A stretch of 64,000 nt of DNA from Anthoceros angustus. Its lineage: Eukaryota > Streptophyta > Anthocerotopsida > Anthocerotales > Anthocerotaceae. Made by a program: the position numbers and the translations under genes. The DNA is taken from the NCBI GenBank assembly GCA_010909165.1, contig VJWM01000107.1:992001-1056000 (forward strand), written 5' to 3'. Below the pieces are notes generated by a model. The model was given only the letters and a program-made list of their open reading frames with translations. It ran no database searches and was not told where the DNA came from. This document shows, piece after piece, positions 43,692-55,115 of this stretch (position 1 is the stretch's first letter; each line of letters opens with the position of its first letter).

Positions 43692-43901
43692 TGACAATAT
43701 TCTAGAGATGCTAGAAGATGCAGACAAGAGCAAACTTGTCATAGAGAAAACAAGACAATATATTAAGTGATCAAAAGAGTGTCTTATATACATAAGTTGT
43801 TTAACTCTAAGTGACCTTTCATTATACAACCCTAATTACTTAACCCGTGACCGTGGTTATATATATACAACCCCAATGGGTCATCCCTCGGGGTTAACAC
43901 A
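43692..43901 (-). repeat. copia-2 3' LTR
   Basis: 210 bp, TGACAATATTC to GGTTAACACA in + orientation. Nearly identical to 50510-50708, including ATTAAGTGATCAAAAGAGTG and TATATACATAAGTTGTTTAA. The next + bases CCCCTTAACC give a purine-rich GGTTAAGGGG on the coding strand, the polypurine tract. Confidence 0.9.
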
Positions 43902-44108
43902 CCCCTTAACCACGCCGGTTAGAAGTTGTAGGCGTTGCGCGAATCTTCGTGGTGATGAAGAGCTGCGGGGTCGTCGGAAAGGACGGCCAAAGCAAAGTTG
44001 CAGTGAGGTGAGCGATTAGATCATGCACTAAGCTTCATCCGCTCGGTCCCCTCACGTGATGTGAGCAATTGTCCATCAATGCTTTGTAGAGAAGGGTAGA
44101 TAGGAGAG

Positions 44109-45760
44109 TCAACCAAACCTGAGCTTCCTTGTGGAAATTGTGCTTCCGTGTGTTGACAAACACTTGGTCAACAAGTCGGCAGTGTTCAGCTCCGTTGGCA
44201 CATGTTCAATCTGTATCACCTTCCGCTCAGCAGTCTTGGACAGTGGTCTTTGAATTTCAATGTCATTGTCCAGCATGAAAACGAGGGTTCCCAACCAAAG
44301 CAATTGTAGACATGTTGTCGCAATATAAAGTTGTAGGAATCTTGTTGAAGTTCAGCCAAGAATGATTCCACTCACTTCTTTGGTGACTCCAAAGCCTTGT
44401 ACTCACTTGTGGATGATAGAGCCACAAGCCTTCTTCGAGCTCCAGTTCACGGCTCCCACAAGAGAAAGCAATAGGCACACACTCCCACTCTCGCTCACGG
44501 ATGGTTCCCGGTCAGACATATCCAACCAAGGTGATATTCGATCCATGCCTTGAAAGCATAGTCCATGTGTTGAAGTGCCCTTCAAGTAGCGGAGGATCCT
44601 TTGACGGCAATCCAATGCTCGACCGCTTCTCCAAAATTGGGAAGCTCGACATCGGGATATCTGGTCTTGTCCGGCCGGTGATAGTTCAAGCACCCTCTAC
44701 GGCATGACGATATGGCACTTGGCTCATGAGTTCTGATCGGTGTCATCCCGTGGAGATTGGAGGAAGTGAGCTTGACCCCAACACAACCAAAAGTGTCTTG
44801 TGGGCTTTGCATCTTGCAGTTGAAAAGCGAATGGTCTCGTTGATATACTTGGTCCGTGAAGGACAAGAGTGTGGTTATCCCTAAGGAGCTGAACCCCAAG
44901 AACAAAGGTGAGTTCTCCAATGTCCTTCATGTCATATAAACATGCGTATGGCCTTCACCCAATCCAGGATCCCTATTATTTGGCGAGTTAAGTGTCAACA
45001 TACAAAGCCAATATCACAAGATATCCTCCTTTGCAATATATGTAGACGTTGGCGTCTGGAGTTCTGGATGAAACCAATGGACTTGAGGTACTTGTCGATA
45101 CACTTGTACCACTCTCGAGCACTTTGCTTGAGTCCATATAAGGTCTTCTTCAATTTGCACACCCAACTGGATGTTAGGATCGACAAAGCCCTCGTGGTCC
45201 ATATAGATATCTTCCTCTAATTCTCCATAGAGGAAGGCTGAGACATCCATTTGCTCCGCATCCCGCCTCTGCAGTGCAAGGGCTAGGATCATCGATGGAT
45301 TGTGTCTTGACGATGTGAAAGTTTCGTTGAAGTCCACACCACTTGTGAGCGCGAGCAACAAGACGTGATTTGTAACGTATGTCCCCTTGTGCGTTCAGCT
45401 TATGTTTGAACACCCACTTGCAGCTCACCGTTTTCCTTCCAGCAGGTAAGGGGCAAAGTTCCCATGTTCCATTCTTCATCAAGGAGTCATACTCATCTTG
45501 AATTGATGGAAGCCAATGGTGTTTGTGTGCACCTTTTATAGCCTCCTTGTAAGTTTGAGGTTCTGCTGGGTGAGGTGTGCTAGTGGAGGAGGCTTCACAT
45601 AGCCTAGCAGATCGTGGGAGACGGAAGTCCTCTGACTCATAGGGTCTGGAGATCCAGCTATCTCGAGATGGACGAGACCGGCTTGGATATCTCCTTTCCT
45701 CAACAATAGGTTCAACTTTGAATGGAGCACCATGTGGTTCTCGCATTGACAACATCATCG
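44109..45760 (-). pseudogene. copia-2 reverse transcriptase and RNase H
   Basis: Minus-strand readings: RNase H end VIQIEHVPTELNTADLLTKC (~44220-44165); the GAVNWSSKK phrase (~44455-44430); DIGELTFVLGVQLLRDNHTL (~44925-44870); KKTLYGLKQSAREWYKCID (~45155-45100); MDVSAFLYGELEEDIYMDHE (~45255-45200, normally DVKTAFL-G); MKNGTWELCPLPAGRKTVSCKWVFK region (~45475-45405); LPRSARLCEASSTS upstream. The catalytic YVDD reads YVD-T (~44992) because a DD codon is lost. The N-terminal frame 45758-45174 runs 194 codons. Confidence 0.88.
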
Positions 45761-47200
45761 GTCAAGTCAAGAACCCGGTCATCCCGTCACGTGCACTGTG
45801 GTCCTCATCGAAGAGGATCCGCTTCAAGTTGCTCAAGTGTGTCTTGCTCAAGTGGGTCATCGGGAACATGATATGCTTCATGCTCTTCAACATCGTAGGG
45901 CGGCGTGGAACAATAGTAGGTTGGGAGGGCTGCAACGTAGGTCTCAATGGTACTATAGATCTGGAAATCCACCCCCGCTAGCGCCGGAGAAGACACGGTT
46001 CGCCATAGATGCATCTTGTGGGTACACCGGAGGGGAGTCATCAAAACCAAGGTCGGTGCGGTGAATCGGTGCGGGTGGAAAAGTAAGAACTCGTAATCCA
46101 AAGCGAAGTCATGAGGCTTGACAAGCTCTTTGAAGGTGACGCCCGAGCAAAAATCAAGCGATCGAGTAGGAGGGTCATAGAGTTTATACGCCTTGGTTTC
46201 TTCTCCATAACCAATGAAAACCAAAGGTCTTGCCCTATCCTCGAGCTTCCCTACTGCTCAATGGATATAGGCGTGGTGAGCCAAATACCGAGGTGAAGCG
46301 GACTTGGTTTCTTCCATATCACTTCAAACGGAGTGCGATCGTGCCACGGTTGTTGGAAGCGATTCAAGATATGTGGCAATAATCGCCCGCCTAAGAGGCT
46401 TTCTGAGGCTCACCAAGCTAGCATGGCACGTGTCATGTTGAGTGGTCGTCGGCCACTACTCCATTTTGTTGTTGAGTATATGGGATACTTAGGCATGTGA
46501 TCCCTTGAGCTGCAAGGTAATCATTAAATGGAGAGTTAACAAACTCACTACCATTATCTCGACCTCAAGCATCGGAGGTAACATCCTCGCTTGCCTTTGA
46601 ACCATGATGATCCATTCTTTGAAGAAGGTCTCGATTTCCTCTTCATTGGGTATGTCCAAGAGTAGCGGTGAAGTCATCATTTGTTAAATAATAGAGGGAG
46701 CCACCAAGAGGGAACATGTATCTTGCCGGATATATCAAAGATGGACAAGATCTAGGATGTTAATGACCTAAAAGCGACATTGGTAGGAAAGGGTAACTCC
46801 TTTTGCTTTGCAACTATGCAAGAGTCGCACAAAGGAAGTTCCTTAAAGCACCTAGGTAAGGGCTCTATAGCATTCTAACTTAGACATCTTAAGGAGCTTG
46901 TCCTTGTTAGCATGTCCTAGTCTAGCATGCCAAAGTGAGCTAGGTGGGCTTGTGATCTGAAGCAACATGAGCACTTCTAGCAGCGCACATGAAAGGTCTA
47001 ACCAGAGATCATGCTCTAATAGGCCTCACGCCACCACGGAACTAGTTGGGCCCCCGTGGTTAGTGCGGCTAGAAGGCGTAAAGGTTAGATCAAAAATACT
47101 TCATGTGCATAAGTTGACTAACATAACAAGTGCTTGGCCATGTTAGGAACATACAAAACGTCATCAAGCCGAATGAGGCTACCATCCGCTTAAGAAATGA
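45761..47200 (-). pseudogene. copia-2 integrase
   Basis: The minus strand shows MVFIGYGEETKAYKLYDPPT then SLDFCSGVTF (46224-46130), the post-core sequence of copia integrases. Upstream parts (46300-47150) read fragments such as SPFNDYLAAQG, QHDTCHA and FVRLLHSC with many breaks, matching the core by position. Conserved catalytic residues are not all readable. Confidence 0.65.
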
Positions 47201-48210
47201 CAAGTACCCTTCCCAAAATCTTCAGCTGACGAGTGAGCTCGTCACCTAACAAAAGACCTTCTCGGATGTATTTATGGAGTAAAATTACTCATCAAATTGT
47301 TGCAGATGTGAGATGTAGCCCCTGTAATCCAAGTACCAAGCATCATGTGTCTTGGGGGCTTGGATGTGGACAAGCAAGTCGTCATCACTGGCGCTTGCCT
47401 TGTCTTCTTGTCCTTGAAACCGTGTTGGCCTCACTCTATGAGTCTTCTCGGCCTTCTTAGGTTCTCCATTTTTCTTTTACGACACTCCGCTCCCAATGGC
47501 CGGGAGAGCCGCCATGATTGCTCCAACCTCTCTTGGTTTGACCCTTGGTGTTTCCTTAGATGTGCTAGGTGTAGAAAAGTTTCTACCCTTGTATTGTGAG
47601 CGGTTTAGAGGTAAAAGGACTTTATCTATTTTAGCCCAAAAGAGAATGAGAACCACTACGTGATTGCTCTTCTTGGAACAAGGCTCCTACAACATCGGTA
47701 AAGCTAATCGCACTTTTGTCCTGCAGCAACCTGCTGCACCATCTCTAAGTGAGGCTGTAACTAGAGACAAAAGGTCGATAGCTTGAAGGAAGACTTGTAA
47801 GGAGTTAAGATCTAAGTCCGACATAGTAGACCCTAATGAAATCTGTGATCTAAGGTGCCTAAACTTCCCCACAAAACTACTGCCTTCTCATTGTCACGCA
47901 TACTAAGAGAGAAAAGCTCACTTACAAAGACATAAGGTTAGTATATTATCATATTCACATCATAAATTTGGTTCCATATATCCTCGCCTTTTAGCTCTGG
48001 AACTAGTACCTCGTCAAGGCCGCTTATTAGGAGGGCTCGAGCCACATTGTTGGCGTTGTCCCATCTATCCTTATCGAATTGATTTGCGGTAGCTCCGGGT
48101 TGTTGGAAGTGTCGCCACCATCGCCTAGCATCGCGTCTTTGCTTGCATGCGGACGCCGCATCACACGGGTATTTGTTTCCGCGTGAACCTATCCCGCTCC
48201 TTGAACTCAA
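47201..48210 (-). pseudogene. copia-2 Gag and protease region
   Basis: The frame 48210-47938 includes FDKDRWDNANNVARALLISG, then LDEVLVPELKGEDIWNQIYD, the capsid domain of copia Gag (UBN2 type). Downstream, near 47345-47290, a DAWYLD phrase followed by a broken S-G-A-T-S-H context marks the protease active site. The part in between (47900-47640) has LDLNSLQVFLQAIDLL. Confidence 0.75.
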
Positions 48211-48236
48211 GCATCGCTGATGGGCAGGTGTGTGTG

Positions 48237-49081
48237 CCTAGGAAAATTAAAGCCCGCCTCCCGATCCGGTGGCGGAGGAGGCTGTAGGTCCCGCCCAAGG
48301 GATTTCCATATCCAGCTCCAAGGTTCGGCACGGGTTGGCGAATCCAGCCTCGTGGGCAAAGGATTCCGCAACCGACTCCGTGGCTCGGAGGGTTGAAAAA
48401 TCCCGCTCGGTGAAAACCTCGCATAAAGGAGGGAAAGTGGGAACGGCGCAGTGGAGAAGACTCGGATGGAGAGGCGGCCGAGGAATTGTGGTCGTGGATG
48501 CGGCAGGTGTACTGAGGAGGCCGCCGCCCAGGTCAGACCCGCCGGTGGCTAGGATGCCACTGAGCCTGGAGCCACATGGAGTCTAGGCCGGCGAGGTATG
48601 GCAACCTCCACTCCGAGAAAACAGCCGCCTAGTGCAGGTTCGTGCGGCATGCAAAAACGCCGGCAAAGGCGGTAGGAGGCCTTGTAAATAGGTCCCGGCC
48701 TGCAAGGGATTTCCATATCCAGCTCCAAGGTTGTGGCAACGGGTTGGCGAATCCGCTCCCCGTAGGCAAAGGATTCCTGCAACCAGCTCCGTAGCTGGTA
48801 GGGTTGAAAATCCCGCCCCGCGCTGAAAACCTCGCATAAAGGAGGGAAAGTGGGAAGCAGGCGTTGTGGAGAGACTCGAGATGGAGGAGGCGGGGAATTG
48901 TGGTCGTGGATGCAAAGTGGTGTGCACGAGGAGGCCTGCCGTACCGACCGGTAACCCAGCCAGTCAGGCTAGGATGCCCGAGGCCTGGAGCCGGCCATGG
49001 AGTCTAGGCAGAGTGGTATGGCAACCTCCACTCCGAGAAAACAAAAGAACCTAGCCGCAGTTCTGCACGCACGGCATGCAA
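48237..49081. repeat. Head-to-tail duplication in copia-2 leader, period ~417 bp
   Basis: The phrase CAAGGGATTTCCATATCCAG at 48296 recurs at 48713. Other shared phrases are GGTATGGCAACCTCCACTCC (48595 and 49015) and GGCATGCAAA near the end of each copy (48647 and 49074). Confidence 0.9.
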
Positions 49082-50500
49082 AGGCGCTAAGGGTTGAGGG
49101 AGCTCATGTGTCGCATCGCCATCTCGGTGTCGTCCGCGGGTCTACGGAGAGGCCCCTCTGAGAGGATGAGCTTCAAGCCTGCCGCGCTCCAGCCGAGGAT
49201 CTCCAGATCTGAGGGACTTGTGCTTGGGCTGCAGCCGCTACGCTTGCGCCAATACTGTGGCGGCTTCCTCCTCCTCCTCCGTGAGAGGCGGGCGGCGCTA
49301 TGTCCGACCGGGTTCTCCGAGTCCACAGTGTCGGTCGATAGGTGCACCACAGTAGCGGTAGCGGGTTTAGGGCCATGGCCGCTTCATGCCTCAGGCCCGC
49401 TCTCGCTCAGTGGCGCTCTCTCGTGCGAGGTGTCCGTGTGCAAGTTGTTGATCTCGGTTCCGTGAGCTCAAGATGGGCACTGTTAATGCTCTTCCAGTGT
49501 CAGGTGCGGGCCGAGGGCTCCACCGGCCAGGTGTCGACGAGCACGCTCGCGATGTGTGTTCGAGATCGACGCGCTTGGCCGAGGATCTGTTCGCGCGTTC
49601 GGCCTACTCGCATCGCCCAAGGTTGCGTGTTGATTGCAAGGCATCGGCATGATTCGTGAGCTCCTTCCACAAGCTTGCGCCGCTTGAAAAACAAGTGCCA
49701 TTTGAGATCTCCCGTTTCTATGCATGGTGAGGTGGGGCCGAGGTACATGGCCTCGTAATAAGGTGTGACGACCCTTTTGCTGGCTTCCGATCCTCTTGCA
49801 TCAAAGCTTCCAAATTGCTGTATCAAAATGGATATTTGGGCTTTGAGCAGAGATTTGAGAGAATCATCTGTGAGGGCCTCGATTCCGCCGCTTGAACATG
49901 AGCATCAACGGATCCACAGTTGGAGGATGATGGTGGTGTTGGTGTCTTAGCGAGGCGGTGGATTGAATTCCTTTTATGTCGCCTATGATTATGTAAGCGG
50001 TCCTAGAGCACATAAACGCAAACCCGCGTTTGGATGTAGGGGTGGCCGAGGAAGGCTGATGTTGTGGGACCCCGACCCGGAAAGCCTTGATCTGCCTTCC
50101 ACAGCCGGGCATTTGCGGCCAAGCTAAAGTAGCTTCTCGTTCGAGCTCTCGATTTGCTGTTAGGCATTTTCAAATGCCGTTGTCTGCATAGTTTATCTAG
50201 CGATGCAGCGGAAAATTAGGTTGATCTAGCATCATTAGGAACAATTTTTCAGAGGGCCTGCTAGACTAAATCGTGTGATGCAGGCAGTGGATGTTTTAGA
50301 ACACACTGGCCAGCATCCATATTCGGTAGTGGGTGCCGGACGCTGTGTTTGTAAAACATTTCAGCGTCAGCATCATTACCATAAAATAAATTTTTCGGAC
50401 TAAAAATATATAAGGAGGAGTATAATATCTAAGCAAAAATGCAAGAGCATTTCTTAGATGCTATACCCCTCTCCTGTTGCTCTAAGGACAAAATATTGAC
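49082..50500. other. copia-2 leader
   Basis: GC-rich then AT-rich DNA between Gag and the primer site, without a recognised protein. Overlapping short frames on both strands are regarded as chance. Leaders of about 2.3 kb are long for copia elements. Confidence 0.5.
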
Positions 50501-50509
50501 TCGATACCA
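50500..50509 (-). other. copia-2 primer binding site (initiator Met tRNA)
   Basis: The minus strand reads TGGTATCGAGTC directly after the 5' LTR end. The plant initiator Met tRNA complement is TGGTATCAGAG; the same single A is missing as in gypsy-1 and gypsy-2. Confidence 0.8.
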
Positions 50510-50708
50510 TGACAATATTCTAGAGATGCTAGAAGATGCATAAGAGCAAACTTGTCATAGAGAAAACAAGACAATATATTAAGTGATCAAAAGAGTGTCT
50601 TATATACATAAGTTGTTTAACTCTAAGTGACCTTTCATTATACAACCCTAATTACTTAACCCGTGACCGGTTATATATATACAACCCTAATGGGTCATCT
50701 CATCACAC
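50510..50708 (-). repeat. copia-2 5' LTR
   Basis: 199 bp partner of 43692-43901, starting TGACAATATTC. The last bases CATCACAC stand where CA would be expected, probably one base short, and are followed by the AGGAC target copy. Confidence 0.88.
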
Positions 50709-50713
50709 AGGAC

Positions 50714-51540
50714 AACACGGAGCTATGGTGAGTCGACGTAAAACATTTCCGCTTCTCCTCAGACTTTCTCATCTTCCGTGAGGATTTTGAAGGAAGGTTT
50801 TCTCCCACCGCACTTGCCGACTTGCCCCATTTCGACTTGCTAGGAGGGTTGGAGGAGCCAAGATGCTTGTACTTGTTCGCCATAATTCATGGCGGCCTTC
50901 ATGGCGCCGACAAGAGTGCTGGGGTTGGTCTGATTAACGTCCGCACGGAGCTCAAATCAAGGCCATCTATGAATTTCTCAACCTTTTGTTCTTCATCAAG
51001 GCGCTGGAGGTCCAAGGTAAGTCAGAAAACTTGTCACAGATTCCCGCATGCAGCCTTGTTGGTAGATTTTGCTAAACCGCTGATACAAGTCTCGCTAGGT
51101 TTGCGTGAAGGAAATGTTCCAGAATACCGCCTCAACACGCCCAAGTGTATATGGCGGTGTTCCATACCCAAGTCTACCCGCCGCTCGTTGCCTCCACTCA
51201 AATATAAAGCGTAGCCCCGAGTGACATCACATGTAATTGTATGCTCAAGGTCATCCTTTCACCGCCAGTATTTCTCCATTTTATCTAGCCACCATACACG
51301 GCTTGAGCCTCCTTAGTCAGTCCCGGCCGAAAGTGGTCGCCTTGATCTTCCGTTGTAACTCCTTGTCCAAATTGCAGGGCGAGGCTTGAAATGTTGCTCG
51401 TCCCCTTCCAACAATTCCGACCTCCTTTGCCTTGGCTTGCTCCCACCTCGATCGCGATGAGTTGGAGGCGCCTAGCCGTGGCCTTGATATCTTTGTTCTC
51501 CTTTCCTGGCCGGCAGCAGCCTCCACCACCCCTCAATGAC
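50714..51540 (-). pseudogene. gypsy-1 Gag, N-terminal and capsid part
   Basis: The minus frame 50883-50695 reads NKYKHLGSSNPPSKSKWGKS and then the knuckle start KCFT, cut by copia-2. Upstream (51210-50950) it parallels gypsy-2 Gag: a KVEKFIDGL-like phrase, QLTLDLQRLDE-like, and VNQTN-like before the K-Y-K-H. The frame 51536-51285 gives the N-terminal part with KATTFGRD. Same family as the Gag of gypsy-2. Confidence 0.75.
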
Positions 51541-52500
51541 TCTTCTCGAATTCTCCAATGGATTCGCAGACAGGAGCCTCGACCTTCCTCTTCCTCTCGC
51601 CTCCATCCGCTTATGGGTGTGGGGCGGTACGTCCTGCCTCTCGTACTGTGAACAACGGGAGGAGAGGATTGTGGTGGGTCGGCCGGTCCTCCGACCGGTG
51701 CTCGCTGGCGTGGTCCGATCCCGACTCAAGAGACTGCCTAGGCACTGCAAGACGCCATAGCCTTCCAATTTGCTTTTGGTTGGCCCGACAACGTGTCGAG
51801 TTCGCAGTTAATTTCGACCCACACATCAATAACTCAGTAGCCTTGCCCGAGGTGTCGCCAAAGAAGATTTCGAGGTGAGAGATCCTCCGATCCATGTCCG
51901 CCGGGCCGTTTGTCTCCGTAGAAAGTGTTTCCCACCATTTCGCCGTGGTCGCGCTGCTGTGTTCCCACGGAGCCGGGAGGGCGTCGTTCGCACGACTCGC
52001 TTCCTGGGCCGGTCGCATATTTCGATCACTGCAAGATGTGGCGGCCGAGAGTCTTCTCGCTCGACTCAGATCGGGTCTGTGGCTTCCCCGAGTCGCTCTT
52101 CGCCCGACGCCGCCTCACTGTCCTTCGGTGGCCGGTCGGGAGCTTGACCGAGCACCTGGATCTCGCGCCTTCCCCGATTCGCCTCACCGGTGGCCTCCTC
52201 GACCAGACTGACCGCCGATGCTTCCGACACTGATCCTCGCCGGCTGTGAGTTCCCGCCTCCATCTCGTTGTGCTTGTCGTTTCCCATGTCCGCCGACGAG
52301 AGCCTTGTTGGGTGCATCTAGCCACCTCCCGCCGAGAATGGAAATACAATGAAGCATTTACTTCGAGGTATGTCCGATCTTGACTACCCGGGAGTCCGCC
52401 TTCTTGTCTCGCTTCAGACACGCCTCGATGCAGCCGGATCTGCCGCCACCGACCTCCATTTTATTTCCGGATCTTGTACCTCTGCAGGTGATTCACTTGC
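51541..52500 (-). other. gypsy-1 leader
   Basis: GC-rich DNA between gag and primer site, with overlapping frames on both strands (such as 52018-51611 on the minus strand, 135 codons, R/T/S-rich) and no recognised family. It corresponds in position and composition to the leader of gypsy-2. Confidence 0.5.
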
Positions 52501-52509
52501 TCGATACCA
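52500..52509 (-). other. gypsy-1 primer binding site (initiator Met tRNA)
   Basis: The minus strand reads TGGTATCGAGC two bases after the 5' LTR (whose coding-strand end is CTAGTTACA). One A is missing relative to the initiator Met tRNA complement. Confidence 0.8.
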
Positions 52510-52511
52510 AA

Positions 52512-52958
52512 TGTAACTAGTCGGCCTCAATTCTACGCCGCCAGAATTCTAGGACGCACCGCCACCGCTAGGTGAGCCTGCTGCACGTGGCTGCATTCTT
52601 TCACCGTTGTTTACTTTACATAGCCGCATCGCCCCGAACGCAAGACCCGCTACGCAACTATTAGTCACGCTTTCGTTTTAACCTACTGCTAGTACCAACT
52701 TGGGTTTTCGTTAACTACGGTTTATCACTAACTAAGGTCACCGGTTCGTTAAGTTCTAACCTCCAGTTAGTATTCGCTTCTGACGTTTATCGCCTAAGTT
52801 TCTATCGCAGTTTCTTTGGCAACGCGATTCGGTCGGCATTCGCTGCCCCTTAAGTCTGCCGGCCGGTCGCGTCCGCGGCCGGGCTCCCTGCACTGATAGC
52901 ATGCTTCAGGCCCTCGTTCAGATAGGCACGGGCGTTTTCCGCTCCTGCTGGTGTAACA
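52512..52958 (-). repeat. gypsy-1 5' LTR
   Basis: 447 bp partner of 39202-39648, TGTAACTAG to GTGTAACA in + orientation, followed at 52959-52963 by the second AATGT target copy. Confidence 0.95.
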
Positions 52959-53098
52959 AATGTTGGATCAAAAAGCTCCAAATCATACACGATACATGAG
53001 CCGCCCAAACTGCCACCTAACCACCTTGAATGTGCTTGGATGAGGATGACACGTATTCACCTCACCAAAGCACATTGATAAGAGCGCTCCCAAAATCC

Positions 53099-53350
53099 CA
53101 AAGAACGTAAGAAACCAGCCTATTGTCACTAAACCACTTTAAAACTCTTAAGAATTGGACCCCAAAGAACGTAAGAAACCAGCCTATTGTCAATAAACCA
53201 CTTTAAAACTCTTAAGAATTGGACCCTGAAGAACGTAAGAAATCAACCTATCCTCAATAAATCACTCTAAAACTCTTAAGAATTGGACCCCGACGAACGT
53301 AAGAAACCAGCCTATGGTCAATAAACCACTTTAAAACTCTAAAGAATTAG
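53099..53350 (+). repeat. Four-copy ~64 bp minisatellite, unit 3/4 junction
   Basis: The same four-copy array as in the other units, on the right side of gypsy-1. Confidence 0.95.
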
Positions 53351-53365
53351 ACTGACGCAATGTTT

Positions 53366-54590
53366 TTTGTGGACGAACTTTCGCTGGCGGATGGACGGAT
53401 CACGGACCTTGTTAGAAGACTCGGAGCCTAAGAAGTTCAACATCGCAACAATAGTGTGGGATGAGGAAGACCCAGCAACAATTGCCCGACGGTGCTTGGA
53501 AGACTTGGATCTAATGATCAAGCACAAACATGGGGGTATACACTTTCGGGGTGTTGACAAGCCCCATGGGAACTACTATTGGGACTATTTCTGGAATTTT
53601 TATTCCGCACGGAGGTGCAAGTTCCTCCTCCGTGAAGCTGAAACTCTAAGGACTCGGTTAGAGAGCATTTCATTTCCTGAAGCAACCTTCTAAATCAAGA
53701 GATCGTTTGTGTGCACGGCTTGTTAGGCAAACAGGAGCCGTGAAGGAAAGCTTAGCGAATGATGAGTCGATGACAAGCCTTAGGTTAGGACATCAAGCCT
53801 TTTGCACTTGAATGTGGTGAGGTCCGAGGTGCCACTTTGTTAGATATACCTATGCACATGTGTAACATATAGTTATAGGCGTATTAGTATGGGAACACAT
53901 ACACACGGGCAGCAAATGTATGAGCTCTTTCTCACTATCATTCGTCAAAGGATTCCACCAACCAGTTTGCCTCAAGCTTGAGGGCTTTATGTGATGCCAT
54001 TCCGCAATGTTCGCTTTGTGTCACGACCGGTGGTAATCCACTACCGCAAGGGCTGCAAGAGAACTGCAAGTTGGCTCTTCCTAACCCCATGAGACCAGGA
54101 AAACGATATATTGGTCGAATCGCACAACCTAGGGCCTTAATAGGCTTACCTACGTGCTCACACCATGTGAGACTTTCAAGACGCTTTTACACTCTCAATT
54201 CATACACATTTCAATTTTTCCCCATCACTCGTAGTGGCATACTCACAAGGGCCATATGGACATGCATTCACGTATGGTAGGGCCCCTAGACCATGGCGGA
54301 AACGTCTGCGCCTCTCGTAGCTGGGTCCTACACAGGACACAAGTCACATATCGCTCTTTAGTGATGTAGAGGCGCAAGTGCTGATTCTTGGCACGGTGGA
54401 GAGCTCCTCCAGCTATCGCCACCATGCTTAAACAAAAGACACTTTCAAAAAGCAGCTCACGTAGGAAGAAATGCCACCATTTCTTAAGCCAAATAGACAA
54501 CATTTATAAGAACGTGGTTACTAAGCATCTTGTGCTTGATCGATACTTAGATGGGGTGTCTAGAGTGGATACCCTTGGTGCGAATAATGA
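53366..54590 (+). CDS. Unrecognised unit ORF, unit 4 copy (longest N-terminal frame)
   Basis: The frame 53367-53693 (108 codons) joins in one frame DPATIARRCLEDLDLMIKHK, GIHFRGVDKPHGNYYWDYFW and FLLREAE, with SFPEATF before a stop; this is the best N-terminal copy. The C-terminal frame 54388-54615 retains HHFLSQIDNIYKNVVTKH and LDRYLDGVSR, but reads past the usual stop because GAATAGCTGA is shortened to GAATAATGA. The function is unknown. Confidence 0.5.
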
Positions 54591-55115
54591 GGCACACTAT
54601 AGTACAAGTTGTTAAGAACCAAGTCCTATTATAGGAAAATTCAATCAAGTGGACTATAATAGACAAAGAGCTAGGTAAAGATTTAGAATCACCCACCTTA
54701 GTAGAAAAAGGGACCCACACTCATCCATGCCTCGTCTCATCATCACTAACCACATCATTTATGTGCGGAAAATGCTCAGCTTATGTGTGTGAATCACATT
54801 CCTCAGCATTTATTTCGTAAATAATGTCAATCCCATTTATTGTTGCAATCATTTCATTCCGCATTTCATTGAGGATTTCATCTAGTCTTGTGCATTGTAA
54901 GAAGCTCATCCGTGTTTATCTCATCATCATGAAGATTTTATTATTATAATCTAATTATATGATGTTTAAATTAGTTTATTATTAAAAATATAATAAAATA
55001 TAAAATAAGGAGATGAATATTTAGTATCCGTGCGAATAGACATAACGATTTTCATAGCGACTATAACGACTTAACTTACTTAATGAGAAACTCTATTGAG
55101 AGAGTAGAGATGAGA

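Larger units (their letters stand above)
43692..50708 (-). mobile_element. copia-2: 7.0 kb Ty1/copia retrotransposon nested in gypsy-1 gag
   Basis: LTRs of ~200 bp (43692-43901 and 50510-50708) flank, on the minus strand, a primer site, a ~2.3 kb leader, gag, protease, integrase, RT and RNase H, with a purine-rich tract before the 3' LTR. The copia gene order is clear. The insertion disrupts the zinc-knuckle codons of gypsy-1 gag (KCFT on the right side, RRDFISWLKETG-like on the left). Confidence 0.92.
39202..52958 (-). mobile_element. gypsy-1: complete 13.76 kb chromovirus-type Ty3/gypsy retrotransposon
   Basis: A full element structure on the minus strand: 5' LTR 52958-52512, Met-tRNA primer site, leader, gag (split by copia-2), protease, RT, RNase H, integrase with a C-terminal chromodomain, polypurine tract, 3' LTR 39648-39202. 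Termini are TG...CA with a 5 bp target duplication. It is inserted in array unit 3. Without copia-2 (7,017 bp plus one target copy) it would be ~6.7 kb, normal for a chromovirus. Confidence 0.95.
35603..53353 (+). repeat. Array unit 3, split by gypsy-1
   Basis: Left part 35603-39201 and right part 52959-53353. The break lies in the spacer before the minisatellite, inside the phrase CATGGCCAATGTTGGATC, of which AATGT is duplicated. Confidence 0.95.
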
